Shown here piece by piece: positions 23,708-32,293 of a DNA stretch of 42,041 bases (position 1 is its first letter; the number at the start of each line of letters is the position of its first letter). Position numbers and translations under genes: made by a program. The DNA lies in assembly GCA_046342195.1 (NCBI GenBank), contig JBKDQE010000006.1, positions 1 through 42,041 of the forward strand, read 5' to 3'. Source of the stretch: CANHBY01 sp046342195 (GTDB lineage: Bacteria > Pseudomonadota > Gammaproteobacteria > Burkholderiales > Burkholderiaceae_C). The notes under the pieces were generated by a model. It was not told where the DNA came from and searched no databases. It saw nothing but the letters and a program-made list of their open reading frames with translations.

Positions 23708-24691
23708 ATGGCAACTCATCATGTGATCCGCGAGGCCCAGGCTGCCGAGTCCTACGATGCCTCTGCGAAGCAAAAATCGCAGGCAAAAACCGCCCGCATC
23801 CCTATCAAAATCATTCCCGCAGAAACCTTGAAAAAGCCCGACTGGATTCGCGTGAAAGCCGGGTCCCCGACCACCCGGTTTTATGAAATCAAGCAGATTT
23901 TGCGTGAACACCATCTGCACACCGTCTGTGAAGAAGCCTCATGCCCGAATATCGGCGAGTGCTTTGGCAAAGGCACGGCCACATTCATGATCATGGGTGA
24001 CAAATGCACTCGCCGTTGCCCGTTTTGTGATGTGGGCCATGGCCGCCCCGACCCCCTCGACGAGCAGGAACCCGCCAACCTGGCCAAGACCATCGCGGCC
24101 TTGAAGCTCAAGTATGTGGTGATCACCAGCGTTGACCGCGATGACCTCAAAGATGGCGGGGCCGCTCATTTCAAGGCTTGCATTGAGGAGGTACGCACCC
24201 AGAGCCCGGCAACCCGTATTGAGATTCTCACCCCCGACTTCCGGGGCCGGATGGATCGTGCGCTCGACATTCTTCAATCAGCGCCGCCAGATGTCATGAA
24301 CCACAACCTTGAGACGGTGCCGCGTTTGTACAAAGAGGTCCGGCCTGGCTCTGATTATGCTTTCAGCCTGAATTTGCTCAAGCGCTTCAAGGCATTTGCC
24401 CCGGATGTGCCAACCAAAAGTGGGATCATGGTTGGCTTGGGGGAAACCGATGAAGAAATTTTGCAGGTCATGCAAGACATGCGGGAGCACAACATTGACA
24501 TGCTGACCCTTGGCCAGTACTTGGCCCCGAGTGGCCATCACCTGCCCGTGCGGCGTTATGTACACCCCGACACTTTCAAAATGTTCGAGGCCAAGGCTTA
24601 CCAAATGGGTTTCACTCATGCCGCAGTGGGGGCGATGGTGCGATCCAGCTACCACGCCGATGAGCAAGCCCAGGCGGCAGGGGTGGGCTGA
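23708..24691 (+). CDS. lipA: Lipoyl synthase LipA
   Basis: LipA inserts two sulfurs into protein-bound octanoate using radical SAM chemistry. The 327-residue sequence has both clusters: auxiliary Cys 74, 79 and 85 (C-x4-C-x5-C) and the radical-SAM motif C-T-R-R-C-P-F-C with Cys 100, 104 and 107. A C-terminal R-S-S-Y-H-A motif supplies the Ser ligand. The N-terminal ~55 residues are basic, as in relatives. It is convergent with the exported hydrolase gene, 58 bp away, with no clear terminator between. Confidence 0.97.
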   Translation: MATHHVIREAQAAESYDASAKQKSQAKTARIPIKIIPAETLKKPDWIRVKAGSPTTRFYEIKQILREHHLHTVCEEASCPNIGECFGKGTATFMIMGDKCTRRCPFCDVGHGRPDPLDEQEPANLAKTIAALKLKYVVITSVDRDDLKDGGAAHFKACIEEVRTQSPATRIEILTPDFRGRMDRALDILQSAPPDVMNHNLETVPRLYKEVRPGSDYAFSLNLLKRFKAFAPDVPTKSGIMVGLGETDEEILQVMQDMREHNIDMLTLGQYLAPSGHHLPVRRYVHPDTFKMFEAKAYQMGFTHAAVGAMVRSSYHADEQAQAAGVG

Positions 24692-24749
24692 ACTTGCAGG
24701 CGGTTATCGACGCGGTATTTTCACGATGTTGCGCCTCGCACACTCAAGA

Positions 24750-26282
24750 TCATGGCGCTCCGCCAGGCGGCTCAAACATAGGAGGGCGGGGAATGTGTTC
24801 TGCGCAACGATGATTCACAGCCAGCGCAGAAGCATCGTCTTTGGCATGAATGAACTGCAAAATCAAATCTCCTATGCAGCCAAGCCCCATCAGCCCATGG
24901 CCGGCATTCGGAAACACCCAATGCCGAGCCATCGGGCCCAAGGCCTCGGCCACCCTTTGACCATGCCGCGGTGGCGTGATGGGATCAAGGCCACCACTTA
25001 AAATCAAAACGGGCACTTTGCTGCGCGGTAATTTGACAAAGTCCGGGCTGACCTCAGCTCGCGGCCAGTCAGTACACACTTGAGCATATAACTGCTGCCC
25101 GCTGAGGTTCCATTGAGCGCTGCCAGGAACCTGTGGCATGGCAGGAACTCGGGGGGCATCTTCCGAGCATACAACTGAAAAATGCATGCCGAGGGCCACC
25201 CTGCTTAAGCCCTGACGAGCACTCAGAACGGCATTGAGCCCCGCCAAGCCCTCCCAGCGCCCTTGGCCGGCGGCGCTCAGGGCTGCGGGCAAGCCAGCCG
25301 CCAGGCTGGGCATATAAAGCGGGCCGCGGACCCAGGAGGCCAGTAAATCGGGGGTGACCGAAACCATTTCACGCCGCCCATCAACGGGGTGATCGAGGGT
25401 TGCGGTTTGCGGAAGACTCTTCCAAAGTTGATCCCATTTCGAACGCAACGCGGGGTGTTTTTTCGCGCAGGCTGTTTCTTGCTCACAGGCCTTAAAAAGT
25501 GATTCCAGCGCAGCTTCACCATCCTGGGCGCTGCTGTAGGGCAGCGCCATGTCTGGTGGGGCGGCCCCATCCAGCACAACCCGGCGAATTTTTTCTGGAA
25601 ACAAACGCATCCATTCCAGTGCCACCCGTGTGCCATAAGACCCCCCGACCACATTCACTTGGGGGGCCCCCAAGGCTTCGCGTATTGCATCAAAATCCTG
25701 CACGGCCACTGAAGTGGTGAACCACTTCAGCCCCTCCGGCCCGCCCACATCAGGCTGGCTGGAGAGATCATCGCGACATTGACGCAAGCGGGCCACTTGC
25801 ATGGCCAAAGCCTGTGCGCTCAAATTGCCACGGGGCTCGTCTTGGCACATCAGGGGCGCCGAAAGGCCTGTGCCGCGTTGATCAATCAACACAAGATCTC
25901 GCTGGGAGTTTCCACGCGACCACAGAGCGGTCAGCTGCGGGGCCAGATCAATTGCGCTTTGCCCTGGACCCCCTGCCAAAAATACAATCGGGTCAGGTGA
26001 TTTTTGTCGAGCCAGGGCCGGAACCACGACATAGTGAACATTAATTTGGCGGCCTCCAGGCTCGTCAGGCTTGAGAGGGCGCTGAATGACTCCGCAGAGC
26101 ACCTCATTTGGCAGCCCAGGTTGGCGACAAGGTTGCAGATTCGCGTTTCCCTTGGCCAAAGCCGCTGAGACAAGGCATGCCAAACCTGTGACAATCAACC
26201 CGCGAGCCAGGCCACGAACAAGCCAACTTGCTGAAGTGTGGGTGAAGAACGGGGTGACCACTCCAAAGTACGATGAACTCAT
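24750..26282 (-). CDS. Exported alpha/beta hydrolase, TAP-like (tripeptidyl aminopeptidase type)
   Basis: About 510 residues from ATG 26282; a GTG at 26309 would add nine residues. A long basic N-terminus leads into a hydrophobic segment (L-I-V-T-G-L-A-C-L-V-S-A-A-L-A), probably a Sec signal. The fold is the alpha/beta hydrolase of the SlpD/TAP group: F-L-A-G-G-P-G-Q-S (oxyanion), D-Q-R-G-T-G-L-S, nucleophile G-G-S-Y-G-T, a helical cap, Asp in G-G-L-D-P-I-T-P-P, and His in N-A-G-H-G-L-M-G. Many Cys occur in the cap, suggesting periplasmic disulfides. Substrates are likely peptides or esters. It lies 49 bp after rep on the same strand. Confidence 0.85.
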   Translation of the reverse strand: MSSSYFGVVTPFFTHTSASWLVRGLARGLIVTGLACLVSAALAKGNANLQPCRQPGLPNEVLCGVIQRPLKPDEPGGRQINVHYVVVPALARQKSPDPIVFLAGGPGQSAIDLAPQLTALWSRGNSQRDLVLIDQRGTGLSAPLMCQDEPRGNLSAQALAMQVARLRQCRDDLSSQPDVGGPEGLKWFTTSVAVQDFDAIREALGAPQVNVVGGSYGTRVALEWMRLFPEKIRRVVLDGAAPPDMALPYSSAQDGEAALESLFKACEQETACAKKHPALRSKWDQLWKSLPQTATLDHPVDGRREMVSVTPDLLASWVRGPLYMPSLAAGLPAALSAAGQGRWEGLAGLNAVLSARQGLSRVALGMHFSVVCSEDAPRVPAMPQVPGSAQWNLSGQQLYAQVCTDWPRAEVSPDFVKLPRSKVPVLILSGGLDPITPPRHGQRVAEALGPMARHWVFPNAGHGLMGLGCIGDLILQFIHAKDDASALAVNHRCAEHIPRPPMFEPPGGAP

Positions 26283-26331
26283 TTCAATAGTATGCGATTG
26301 GTTTGACACCGACCGGCTTTCTCAGAATTTC

Positions 26332-28395
26332 TCAGGGTTTTTGTGATGCCGGATGAAGGGCAGCGGCTTGGGCTCGAAGTGCTGCGGCATCCCGCAGTGA
26401 TTTCAGCTTGGCTCGTGGGTCTTCGCGGTTTGTGGCCTCATGCAATTTCATTTCGGCAATAAACCGGCTGGGCAAGGCGGTTGAAAAATCCCGTCCTTTT
26501 TTACGGCGCCGCAATGTCGTCAGTGTCAAAGTGTTTCGCGCTCTTGTGATGCCCACATACATCAAACGGCGCTCTTCTTCGAGGCGTTGGGGGGTCATGT
26601 CTTCGTCTTCGCTGCAAAAGGGCAGTATTCCCTCGTTCATCCCCACCAAAAGAACGTGCGGCCATTCGAGGCCCTTGGAAGCATGCAGGGTACTGAGGGT
26701 AATGACATCCTGGTCATTATGACGCTCGGCAAGGCTGATAATGACGGAGATGGTTTGCGCCACTTCCAGGACTGATTTTTTGGGCGTCTCGGTGGTCAGG
26801 CCGCCATCATTCTCGATGTCACCGCCACAGCGCCGTGCAATCCAATCCACAAAATCGAGCACATTCGACCAACGGGCTGCACCCAGCTTTTCATTGTCTT
26901 CGCTTTCGAGCAGGTGCTTTTCATAGTTCAGATCCTTGAGCCATTCCATCAGGAATGCTCGCGCATCTTCAGCCCCGAGGGTATGGCGCGCGCGATACTC
27001 CAATTCGTTGACCCAGCGGCCAAACTCATGCAAACTGGCCAAACTGCGGGCTGGCAGCATTGCCGCCAGGCTTTCCGCAAACAAGGCTTCAAACAGGCTT
27101 ACTTTCCACTGGCCAGCAAACTCCCCCAAGGTTCCCAGGGTCTGGTGGCCAATTCCGCGCTTGGGTGTGGTAATGGCACGCAGAAACGCCGGGTCATCAT
27201 CATTGTTGACAAGCAGGCGCAACCAAGCACAAAGGTCACGAATTTCCGCCCGATCAAAAAAACTTTGTCCGCCCGAAACTTTGTAGGGAAGATTGGCTTT
27301 GCGCAAGGCCTTTTCGAACACACGCGCTTGATGGTTGGCCCGATACAAAATGGCAAAATCTTTGTAAGCGACCGCCCCCCCTTGGCCCCGTTGGGCCTGA
27401 ATGCTCGCCACTGCGCGCTCGGCTTCATGCCCTTCATTGTCACACTCCACCACGCGCACGGGTTCACCCTCTCCGAGATCGCTCCATAATTTTTTCTCGA
27501 AGAGTTTTGGGTTATGGCCGATCACGGCATTTGCTGCTCGCAAAATACTCGAAGTGGACCGGTAGTTTTGCTCTAATGGAATGACTTTGAGTGCAGGAAA
27601 TTCTTGTGGCAGGCGGCGTAAATTGTCCAAGGTGGCTCCTCGCCATCCGTAAATACTTTGGTCATCATCACCGACCGCAGTAAAAAGGCCGGAATGCCCC
27701 GCCAGAGATTTTAATAATTCATACTGAATGGCATTGGTATCTTGATACTCATCAATCAGCACATAGCGCAAAGTATTTTGCCATTTTTGCCGGGCCTCGG
27801 CATCGGTTTGCATCAGACGGTGTGGCAGTAAAATCAGGTCATCAAAATCCACCGCCTGATAAGCCGCCAGGCGTTCTTCATAGCGCTTCATGACCACAGC
27901 AGCCACCCGGTCATCTTCGGTTTCGGCCTGCGCCAGCGCGGCATCTCCCTGAAGCCCCTGGTTTTTCCAAAGGCTGATGCGCCACTGCCATGCCCGGGCC
28001 TGGGCGTTGTCAGAGCTCCCCCCGGCATCTTTCAAAACACTCAGTACATCATCACTGTCCAGGATGCTGAACTGCTCTTTTAAGCCCAGCCGATTCCCTT
28101 CCGCACGCAAAATGCGCACACCCAGGGAGTGAAACGTGCTCACCACCAGATCTTTGGAGGCTCTCGCACCAATCAATGATTTGGCCCGCTCACGCATTTC
28201 TTGCGCAGCTTTGTTGGTGAAAGTGATGGCTGCAATTTGGCCAGGTAAGTAACCCGCCTGAAGTAATCTGGCAATCTTGTGGGTGATGACACGGGTCTTG
28301 CCAGACCCTGCACCGGCGAGCACCAGACAAGGGCCAGCCAGATAATGAACGGCATCCATTTGGGCTGCGTTGAGAGAAGTAGGTTCAAGGCTCAA
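26332..28395 (-). CDS. rep: ATP-dependent DNA helicase Rep
   Basis: A 687-residue superfamily 1 helicase, close in length to E. coli Rep (673). Motifs in order: Walker A A-G-A-G-S-G-K-T at 27-34, T-F-T-N-K-A-A, D-E-Y-Q-D-T-N (Walker B), D-D-D-Q-S-I-Y-G-W-R-G-A, the L-S-T-L-H-A-S-K-G-L-E-W segment and Y-V-G-I-T-R-A. N-terminal G-P-C-L-V-L-A and the general layout fit Rep better than UvrD. Rep helps replication forks pass bound proteins. The start is TTG; no ATG or GTG is found in frame just upstream. The repeat element at 28422-28593 lies immediately before it. Confidence 0.93.
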   Translation of the reverse strand: MSLEPTSLNAAQMDAVHYLAGPCLVLAGAGSGKTRVITHKIARLLQAGYLPGQIAAITFTNKAAQEMRERAKSLIGARASKDLVVSTFHSLGVRILRAEGNRLGLKEQFSILDSDDVLSVLKDAGGSSDNAQARAWQWRISLWKNQGLQGDAALAQAETEDDRVAAVVMKRYEERLAAYQAVDFDDLILLPHRLMQTDAEARQKWQNTLRYVLIDEYQDTNAIQYELLKSLAGHSGLFTAVGDDDQSIYGWRGATLDNLRRLPQEFPALKVIPLEQNYRSTSSILRAANAVIGHNPKLFEKKLWSDLGEGEPVRVVECDNEGHEAERAVASIQAQRGQGGAVAYKDFAILYRANHQARVFEKALRKANLPYKVSGGQSFFDRAEIRDLCAWLRLLVNNDDDPAFLRAITTPKRGIGHQTLGTLGEFAGQWKVSLFEALFAESLAAMLPARSLASLHEFGRWVNELEYRARHTLGAEDARAFLMEWLKDLNYEKHLLESEDNEKLGAARWSNVLDFVDWIARRCGGDIENDGGLTTETPKKSVLEVAQTISVIISLAERHNDQDVITLSTLHASKGLEWPHVLLVGMNEGILPFCSEDEDMTPQRLEEERRLMYVGITRARNTLTLTTLRRRKKGRDFSTALPSRFIAEMKLHEATNREDPRAKLKSLRDAAALRAQAAALHPASQKP

Positions 28396-28421
28396 GGTTT
28401 TACTTTCAAGGACAAATAAAT

Positions 28422-28593
28422 CAGGACTTACGCAAAAAAAAACTTTTAAATATTATTAAATTATATGCAAAACAACAACTTACGTAACTTTTGCTTTCGA
28501 GGAATTGCAGGATTTTTCGCAATGCGGAATGAAGTGGTTGTTTTGCGTAAGTTCTATTAATAATATTTAAAAGTTTCTTTTGCGTAAGTCCTG
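28422..28593. repeat. 172 bp AT-rich element with ~37 bp inverted ends
   Basis: The left arm (28422-28459) and right arm (28557-28593) are inverted copies that begin CAGGACTTACGCAAAA and continue with AACTTTTAAATATTATTAA; they differ by a base in the A run and one substitution. Two further ACTTACG-type motifs occur inside, near 28489 and 28546. No coding sequence is present. The layout suggests a non-autonomous transposable element related to an IS whose ends start with GGACTTACGC. I see no clear target duplication (flanks AAAT and GTAA). Confidence 0.75.
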
Positions 28594-28670
28594 GTAAAAT
28601 ATCATCGACTGGTTTGGCAAGAAAACCAGTCAGTCCAGCTGCCATGAATTTTTCTCGATCCTCATCACTT

Positions 28671-29066
28671 ATGAACCTTCTTCAGCGAGTGTCCGCTTGG
28701 TTCAAGTCCAGAAAGCCAGTTCCTTTGGGGCAGTGGTTCTTCGTAACCTTTGATGGTGAGAAAGTCTCAATCCGTGCCGCCCCACGAGGCCGCGAGCCAT
28801 GGGAGCAAGAATTCTCGTGGTCGTCGGTAGAGCGGATATGTTTTAAAGATGAGGGTCCGTGGGCCTCTGACGTAATCTATGTCTTTATCTCCCTAAGGCC
28901 AGAGTCATATGTCATCCCAACGGAGGCGTCTGGCGGCACGGAATTCCTGAACGAGCTGATCACCCGTAACTTCTTTCCCGCAGAGGTCGCAATTAAGGCC
29001 GCCGGCTCAACTGATGGCGGGTACTACTGTTGGCCTCCCATTGAAGGGCAGCGCGGCATGGGCTAG
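28671..29066 (+). CDS. Uncharacterised small protein of a conserved family
   Basis: A 131-residue product from ATG 28671 (TTG 28614 and ATG 28647 are upstream alternatives). I recognise the pattern from hypothetical proteins in many proteobacteria: F-D-G-E-K-V-S-I-R-A, E-F-S-W-S-S-V-E-R-I-C-F-K-D, the central L-R-P-E-S-Y-V-I-P-T-E-A-S-G-G and the ending Y-Y-C-W-P-P. It is probably a compact beta-sheet protein with no signal sequence. Function is unknown. The 3' end overlaps the frame of a kinase remnant on the other strand, and its last residues lie at a deletion-like junction, so its true C-terminus may be altered. Confidence 0.7.
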   Translation: MNLLQRVSAWFKSRKPVPLGQWFFVTFDGEKVSIRAAPRGREPWEQEFSWSSVERICFKDEGPWASDVIYVFISLRPESYVIPTEASGGTEFLNELITRNFFPAEVAIKAAGSTDGGYYCWPPIEGQRGMG

Positions 29067-29366
29067 TAAAGTAATTTCTGTGAATTCTGGAATTTGCCTG
29101 AGGCGCTGAATATCTTCCAGGAGGTTGGCCAGAAGATCTTCTCCAGCAAGTGTCTCGCTCACTCTGCTCATCTGTAGATTCAGGTCTATGAAGTGCTGTT
29201 CAATTTTTTCTGCAATTGCATTGGAGGTTTCCTGCTGAGTCGCCAACAAGGAGGTGGCACTTTGTTGATATACAAAAAATGCGCTGATCATTTGATTAAT
29301 AGCCAAGGCCAAGGAAACCAATGCACCAAAAGCCAGAGCATATTTCCAGTGCAAAGATGCCTTCAT
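29067..29366 (-). pseudogene. N-terminal remnant of a membrane sensor kinase
   Basis: The frame starts with M-K-A-S and has one strong membrane helix (about residues 8-33, Y-A-L-A-F-G-A-L-V-S-L-A-L-A), followed by a helical periplasmic-type region ending I-P-E-F-T-E-I-T-L-L. In intact sensor histidine kinases the sequence goes on with an L-L-D-x-x-G-R-E type segment, then HAMP and kinase domains. Here it abruptly enters sequence antisense to the small conserved gene (from about 29066) and stops at 29007. So only the first ~100 codons remain. The ATG overlaps the stop of another fragment upstream (ATGA), indicating that the two were once a coupled operon. Confidence 0.6.
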
Positions 29367-29456
29367 TTTTGTGCCTTTATGCCGACGGTTGCCAGTTTGA
29401 ACAAAAAATTTTTGATGGTGATCGCATCATTTTTCTGTGGTGTCTGCTGTGCCGGG
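29363..29456 (-). pseudogene. C-terminal remnant of the gene upstream of the sensor kinase fragment
   Basis: Read on the minus strand, an open frame of ~30 codons ends K-L-A-T-V-G-I-K-A-Q-K and stops at 29363-29365, overlapping the start of the kinase fragment by one ATGA. Its 5' part is replaced at about 29457 by repeat family 1 copy B. It is too short to name. Confidence 0.4.
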
Positions 29457-29554
29457 TTTTTGGCTGTGGCGCCCGCTACAGGCTGCAAAATCCGCCTGAC
29501 ATCCTCCATCCGGGAAAGGCGCGCTCATCCACCAGGGGTTTTGCAGAGGTTCCC
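29457..29554 (-). repeat. Repeat family 1, copy B (half element)
   Basis: The right ~98 bp match copy A: the internal CAGGCTGCAAAATCCGC, ATCCTCCATCCGGGAAAGGC and the terminal GGGGTTTTGCAGAGGTTCCC. The other half is missing; sequence homology ends in the T-run near 29457, at the edge of the gene remnant. Confidence 0.75.
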
Positions 29555-29608
29555 TTGGCTGCTCCATTCAACGCCCATTGATCTTGAACTTGCAATACTC
29601 ATCGGCCC

Positions 29609-30610
29609 ATGCAAAACATTGCCATCGTGACGCTGCCCTTTTTCGTGCTGGTTTTGTGTGGGTTTTTGGCGGCGCAACAAAGGATCTTGCCAGAAGCCGC
29701 CATTCCCGGCATGAATATTTTCGTTCTGTACTTTGCCTTGCCTTGTTTATTGTTTCGTTTTGGCGCCAGCAAACCTTTTGCGAGCTTGGTCGATCCGATT
29801 TTGATGGGCATTTATATGCTGTGCGCTTTGTTGATCATTGCTCTTACCATGGCCTTAACTTTACGGCTGAGGCCTGGCGGAGAAGGGGTTGACCTGAAAA
29901 ATGCAGCGTTTGGGGCCTTGGTAGCCGCCTTTCCCAATACAGGTTTTATGGGTGTTCCCTTGTTAGGGGCTCTTTTGGGCGAGGGTGCCGCAGGGCCTGT
30001 TGTCTGTACCATATTGGTTGATCTGGTCTTTACCAGCGCCTTGTGTATTGGCTTGGCTCAATACCAGCGTCGTCGAAATCAACATACCCAAGAACCCTGG
30101 GCTGACGTCGTCTGGCGCACACTTAAAGGCCCTCTGGTTAACCCCTTGCCTTGGGCGATTCTTCTGGGGGCAATCAGCGCAGCACTTCAAGCCGAGCTGC
30201 CAGGCCCCCTCGCTCAGGGGGTCAAAATGATGGGCGAGGCGGCTTCGCCTGTGGCTCTTTTTACCATCGGAGCCATTCTCTGGCGTTCTGGGCAACACAC
30301 CCACACCCGTACCCCGGTGGCTCAGTTTCTTCCTGTGGCCTTGATCAAACTGCTGGTTCATCCGGCTCTTGTATGGGGGGTTGGTGCAGTGGCGGCGACA
30401 CTGGGTATCTCTGTATCTCCCTTTGGTCTCACGGTTTTGGTGCTGGCGGCCGCATTGCCCAGCGCTACCAATGTTTCGCTCTTGGCCGAACGCTATGGGG
30501 CCAACAATGGCCGAATCGCTCGTATCGTGATGGCCAGTACGGCCTTGGCCTTTGGCAGTTTCACCCTTTTGGCCTGGGCCTTGGGGGTCTCTGTCAAAAT
30601 CTCTGTATAG
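29609..30610 (+). CDS. AEC-family (auxin efflux carrier-like) transporter
   Basis: A 333-residue inner-membrane protein with about ten hydrophobic segments in two groups of five, separated by a hydrophilic loop near residues 155-170 (Q-Y-Q-R-R-R-N-Q). The conserved A-F-P-N-T-G-F-M-G-V-P-L segment in helix 4 is the AEC signature, and A-L-P-S-A-T-N-V-S-L-L-A-E-R-Y-G is the C-terminal counterpart. Relatives transport small organic acids such as malate or malonate; the substrate is not predictable. It stands alone on the plus strand after copy B of the repeat. Confidence 0.9.
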   Translation: MQNIAIVTLPFFVLVLCGFLAAQQRILPEAAIPGMNIFVLYFALPCLLFRFGASKPFASLVDPILMGIYMLCALLIIALTMALTLRLRPGGEGVDLKNAAFGALVAAFPNTGFMGVPLLGALLGEGAAGPVVCTILVDLVFTSALCIGLAQYQRRRNQHTQEPWADVVWRTLKGPLVNPLPWAILLGAISAALQAELPGPLAQGVKMMGEAASPVALFTIGAILWRSGQHTHTRTPVAQFLPVALIKLLVHPALVWGVGAVAATLGISVSPFGLTVLVLAAALPSATNVSLLAERYGANNGRIARIVMASTALAFGSFTLLAWALGVSVKISV

Positions 30611-30709
30611 CCCTTGATGTCAAATTTTTAGCTGATGAAACTTTCTCAACCTCTCGTGGTGACGGCAGGCTGTGTCAAAGTCGCGTCTCCTTTTCTGAAA
30701 CCATGCACT

Positions 30710-30874
30710 ATGAAACAATACCAATGCCTCATTTGTGGTTTTATTTACGACGAAGCTCTCGGTATTCCTGAAGAGGGCATCCCGGCAGGCACGCGGTGGG
30801 AAGATGTGCCCACTCACTGGGAATGCCCAGATTGCGGTGTGACAAAGTCTGAATTCGACATGGTGGCTTTGTGA
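30710..30874 (+). CDS. Rubredoxin
   Basis: A 54-residue one-iron electron carrier. The two Cys pairs are C-L-I-C (6-9) and C-P-D-C (39-42), with the conserved Y-D-E-A-L-G-I-P-E-E-G-I-P-A-G-T-x-W segment between. The frame is open to 30635, but the extra residues are unlike rubredoxin, so ATG 30710 is the start. Its stop overlaps the ATG of the reductase (TGATG), so the two are coupled. Confidence 0.96.
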   Translation: MKQYQCLICGFIYDEALGIPEEGIPAGTRWEDVPTHWECPDCGVTKSEFDMVAL

Positions 30875-32022
30875 TGGGATCTCCCGTGATCATCATCGGC
30901 ACGGGCTTGGCCGGATACAGCATGGCGCGCGAGTTCCGTCGTCTTGACCGCGAAACGCCCCTGACCCTCATCAGCCAAGATGCGGCGGGCTTTTACTCCA
31001 AGCCCATGCTTTCGAATGCCCTGGCTTTGGGGAAAAATGCCGAAAGCCTGGTCATGAAGCCTGCCGAAAAAATGGCCGAAGAACTACAAGCCAATATTCT
31101 TCCCCATACTCGCGTCACACATATCAATACCTCTACGCAAAGCATCACACTCGACAGCGGTCAAATACGACGATACCGGGATTTGGTATTGGCCTTGGGG
31201 GCAGACCCCACCCCTCCCGGGCTTCAAGGTGATGCACTGGAGCGGGTGATTGCGGTGAATAACCTTGAGGATTACGCTCGCTTCAGTCAATGCCTTCAAG
31301 GCGCTCAGCGCGTGGCCATTCTTGGTGCAGGCCTGATTGGCTGCGAATTTGCCAATGACTTGCTCAACCGCGGCATCACTCCCCTCATCATCGACCCATC
31401 ACAGGGCCCATTGTCCCGATTGCTCCCGGCTCAGGCCAGTGAACGACTGCGCGACCAACTGCAAATTGCCGGTGTGCAATTTTTTTGGGGCCGGACAGCA
31501 ACCCAGGCCCAACAAAATGGCCAAGGGGTTCGCTTAGGTCTCAACAACCATCAGCAACTTGATGCAGACTTGGTACTCAGCGCCATCGGCCTGCGCCCTC
31601 GGGTGGCCCTCGCTCAAGCGGCAGGCATTGAGGTGCACAGGGGGATCATCACGAACCCCTTTCTCAGAACCACGGCTCCTCAGGTTTATGCCATGGGCGA
31701 TTGCGCTGAGGTTCTGGGGCTCCACCTGCCTTACATCATGCCCATCATGAGCCAGGCACGTGCGCTGGCGGCAACCCTGAGCGGCACACCCAGCCGTATC
31801 AGCTACCCCGTCATGCCCATCACGGTCAAAACACCCCTCTGCCCGACAGTTGTGTGCCCGCCACCGCCGCAAAGCTCTGGCCAGTGGCACACCGAAGTCA
31901 CCGACAATGCCGTCGAGGCACGTTTCCTGAACCTTGAGGGGGGGCTGCTCGGGTTTGCGCTGTTGGGCACAGCCGTCAGTCAGCGGCAAAGTTGGGCCCA
32001 GCAAATCAAGCCTCATCAGTGA
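30874..32022 (+). CDS. NAD(P)H-rubredoxin reductase (FAD-dependent)
   Basis: A 382-residue flavoprotein that passes electrons from NAD(P)H to rubredoxin. The FAD-binding motif is G-T-G-L-A-G at 9-14, the NAD-binding motif is I-L-G-A-G-L-I-G-C-E-F near 150, and the second FAD segment is V-Y-A-M-G-D-C-A-E. The direct overlap with the rubredoxin stop strongly supports the pairing. The couple could serve alkane hydroxylation or oxygen/superoxide detoxification; no hydroxylase is in the window. GTG 30871 is one codon earlier. Confidence 0.92.
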   Translation: MGSPVIIIGTGLAGYSMAREFRRLDRETPLTLISQDAAGFYSKPMLSNALALGKNAESLVMKPAEKMAEELQANILPHTRVTHINTSTQSITLDSGQIRRYRDLVLALGADPTPPGLQGDALERVIAVNNLEDYARFSQCLQGAQRVAILGAGLIGCEFANDLLNRGITPLIIDPSQGPLSRLLPAQASERLRDQLQIAGVQFFWGRTATQAQQNGQGVRLGLNNHQQLDADLVLSAIGLRPRVALAQAAGIEVHRGIITNPFLRTTAPQVYAMGDCAEVLGLHLPYIMPIMSQARALAATLSGTPSRISYPVMPITVKTPLCPTVVCPPPPQSSGQWHTEVTDNAVEARFLNLEGGLLGFALLGTAVSQRQSWAQQIKPHQ

Positions 32023-32083
32023 TGAAAGGCAAAGCAACGTTTTTCTTTTGGCTTAAAAACGGCAGTGGACTGTTTGATTGTCA

Positions 32084-32248
32084 AGGAAACCTCTGCAAAA
32101 CCCCTCGTGGATGAGTGTGCCTTTCCCGGATGGAGGATGCCAGGCGGATTTTGCAGCCTGTCGCGGGTGCTACAGGCAAAAAAGCCAAGGCCGCAGACCC
32201 CTTTTGGAAAAGGCCCGCTCATCCACGAGGGGTTTTGCAGAGGTTCCC
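32084..32248 (+). repeat. Repeat family 1, copy C (165 bp, most complete)
   Basis: Terminal inverted repeats of ~27 bp (left begins GGAAACCTCTGCAAAACCCC, right ends GGGGTTTTGCAGAGGTTCCC, both with CTCGTGGATGAG next to them). Inside are CCTTTCCCGGATGGAGGAT, GGCGGATTTTGCAGCCTGT, a GCCTGT/ACAGGC hairpin and GGAAAAGG. It occupies the gap between the rubredoxin reductase and the YciO-type gene. Confidence 0.85.
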
Positions 32249-32293
32249 AAGATTCCAATAGGGGGCAGTGTCAAGCCTCAACTGCTCATTTCC

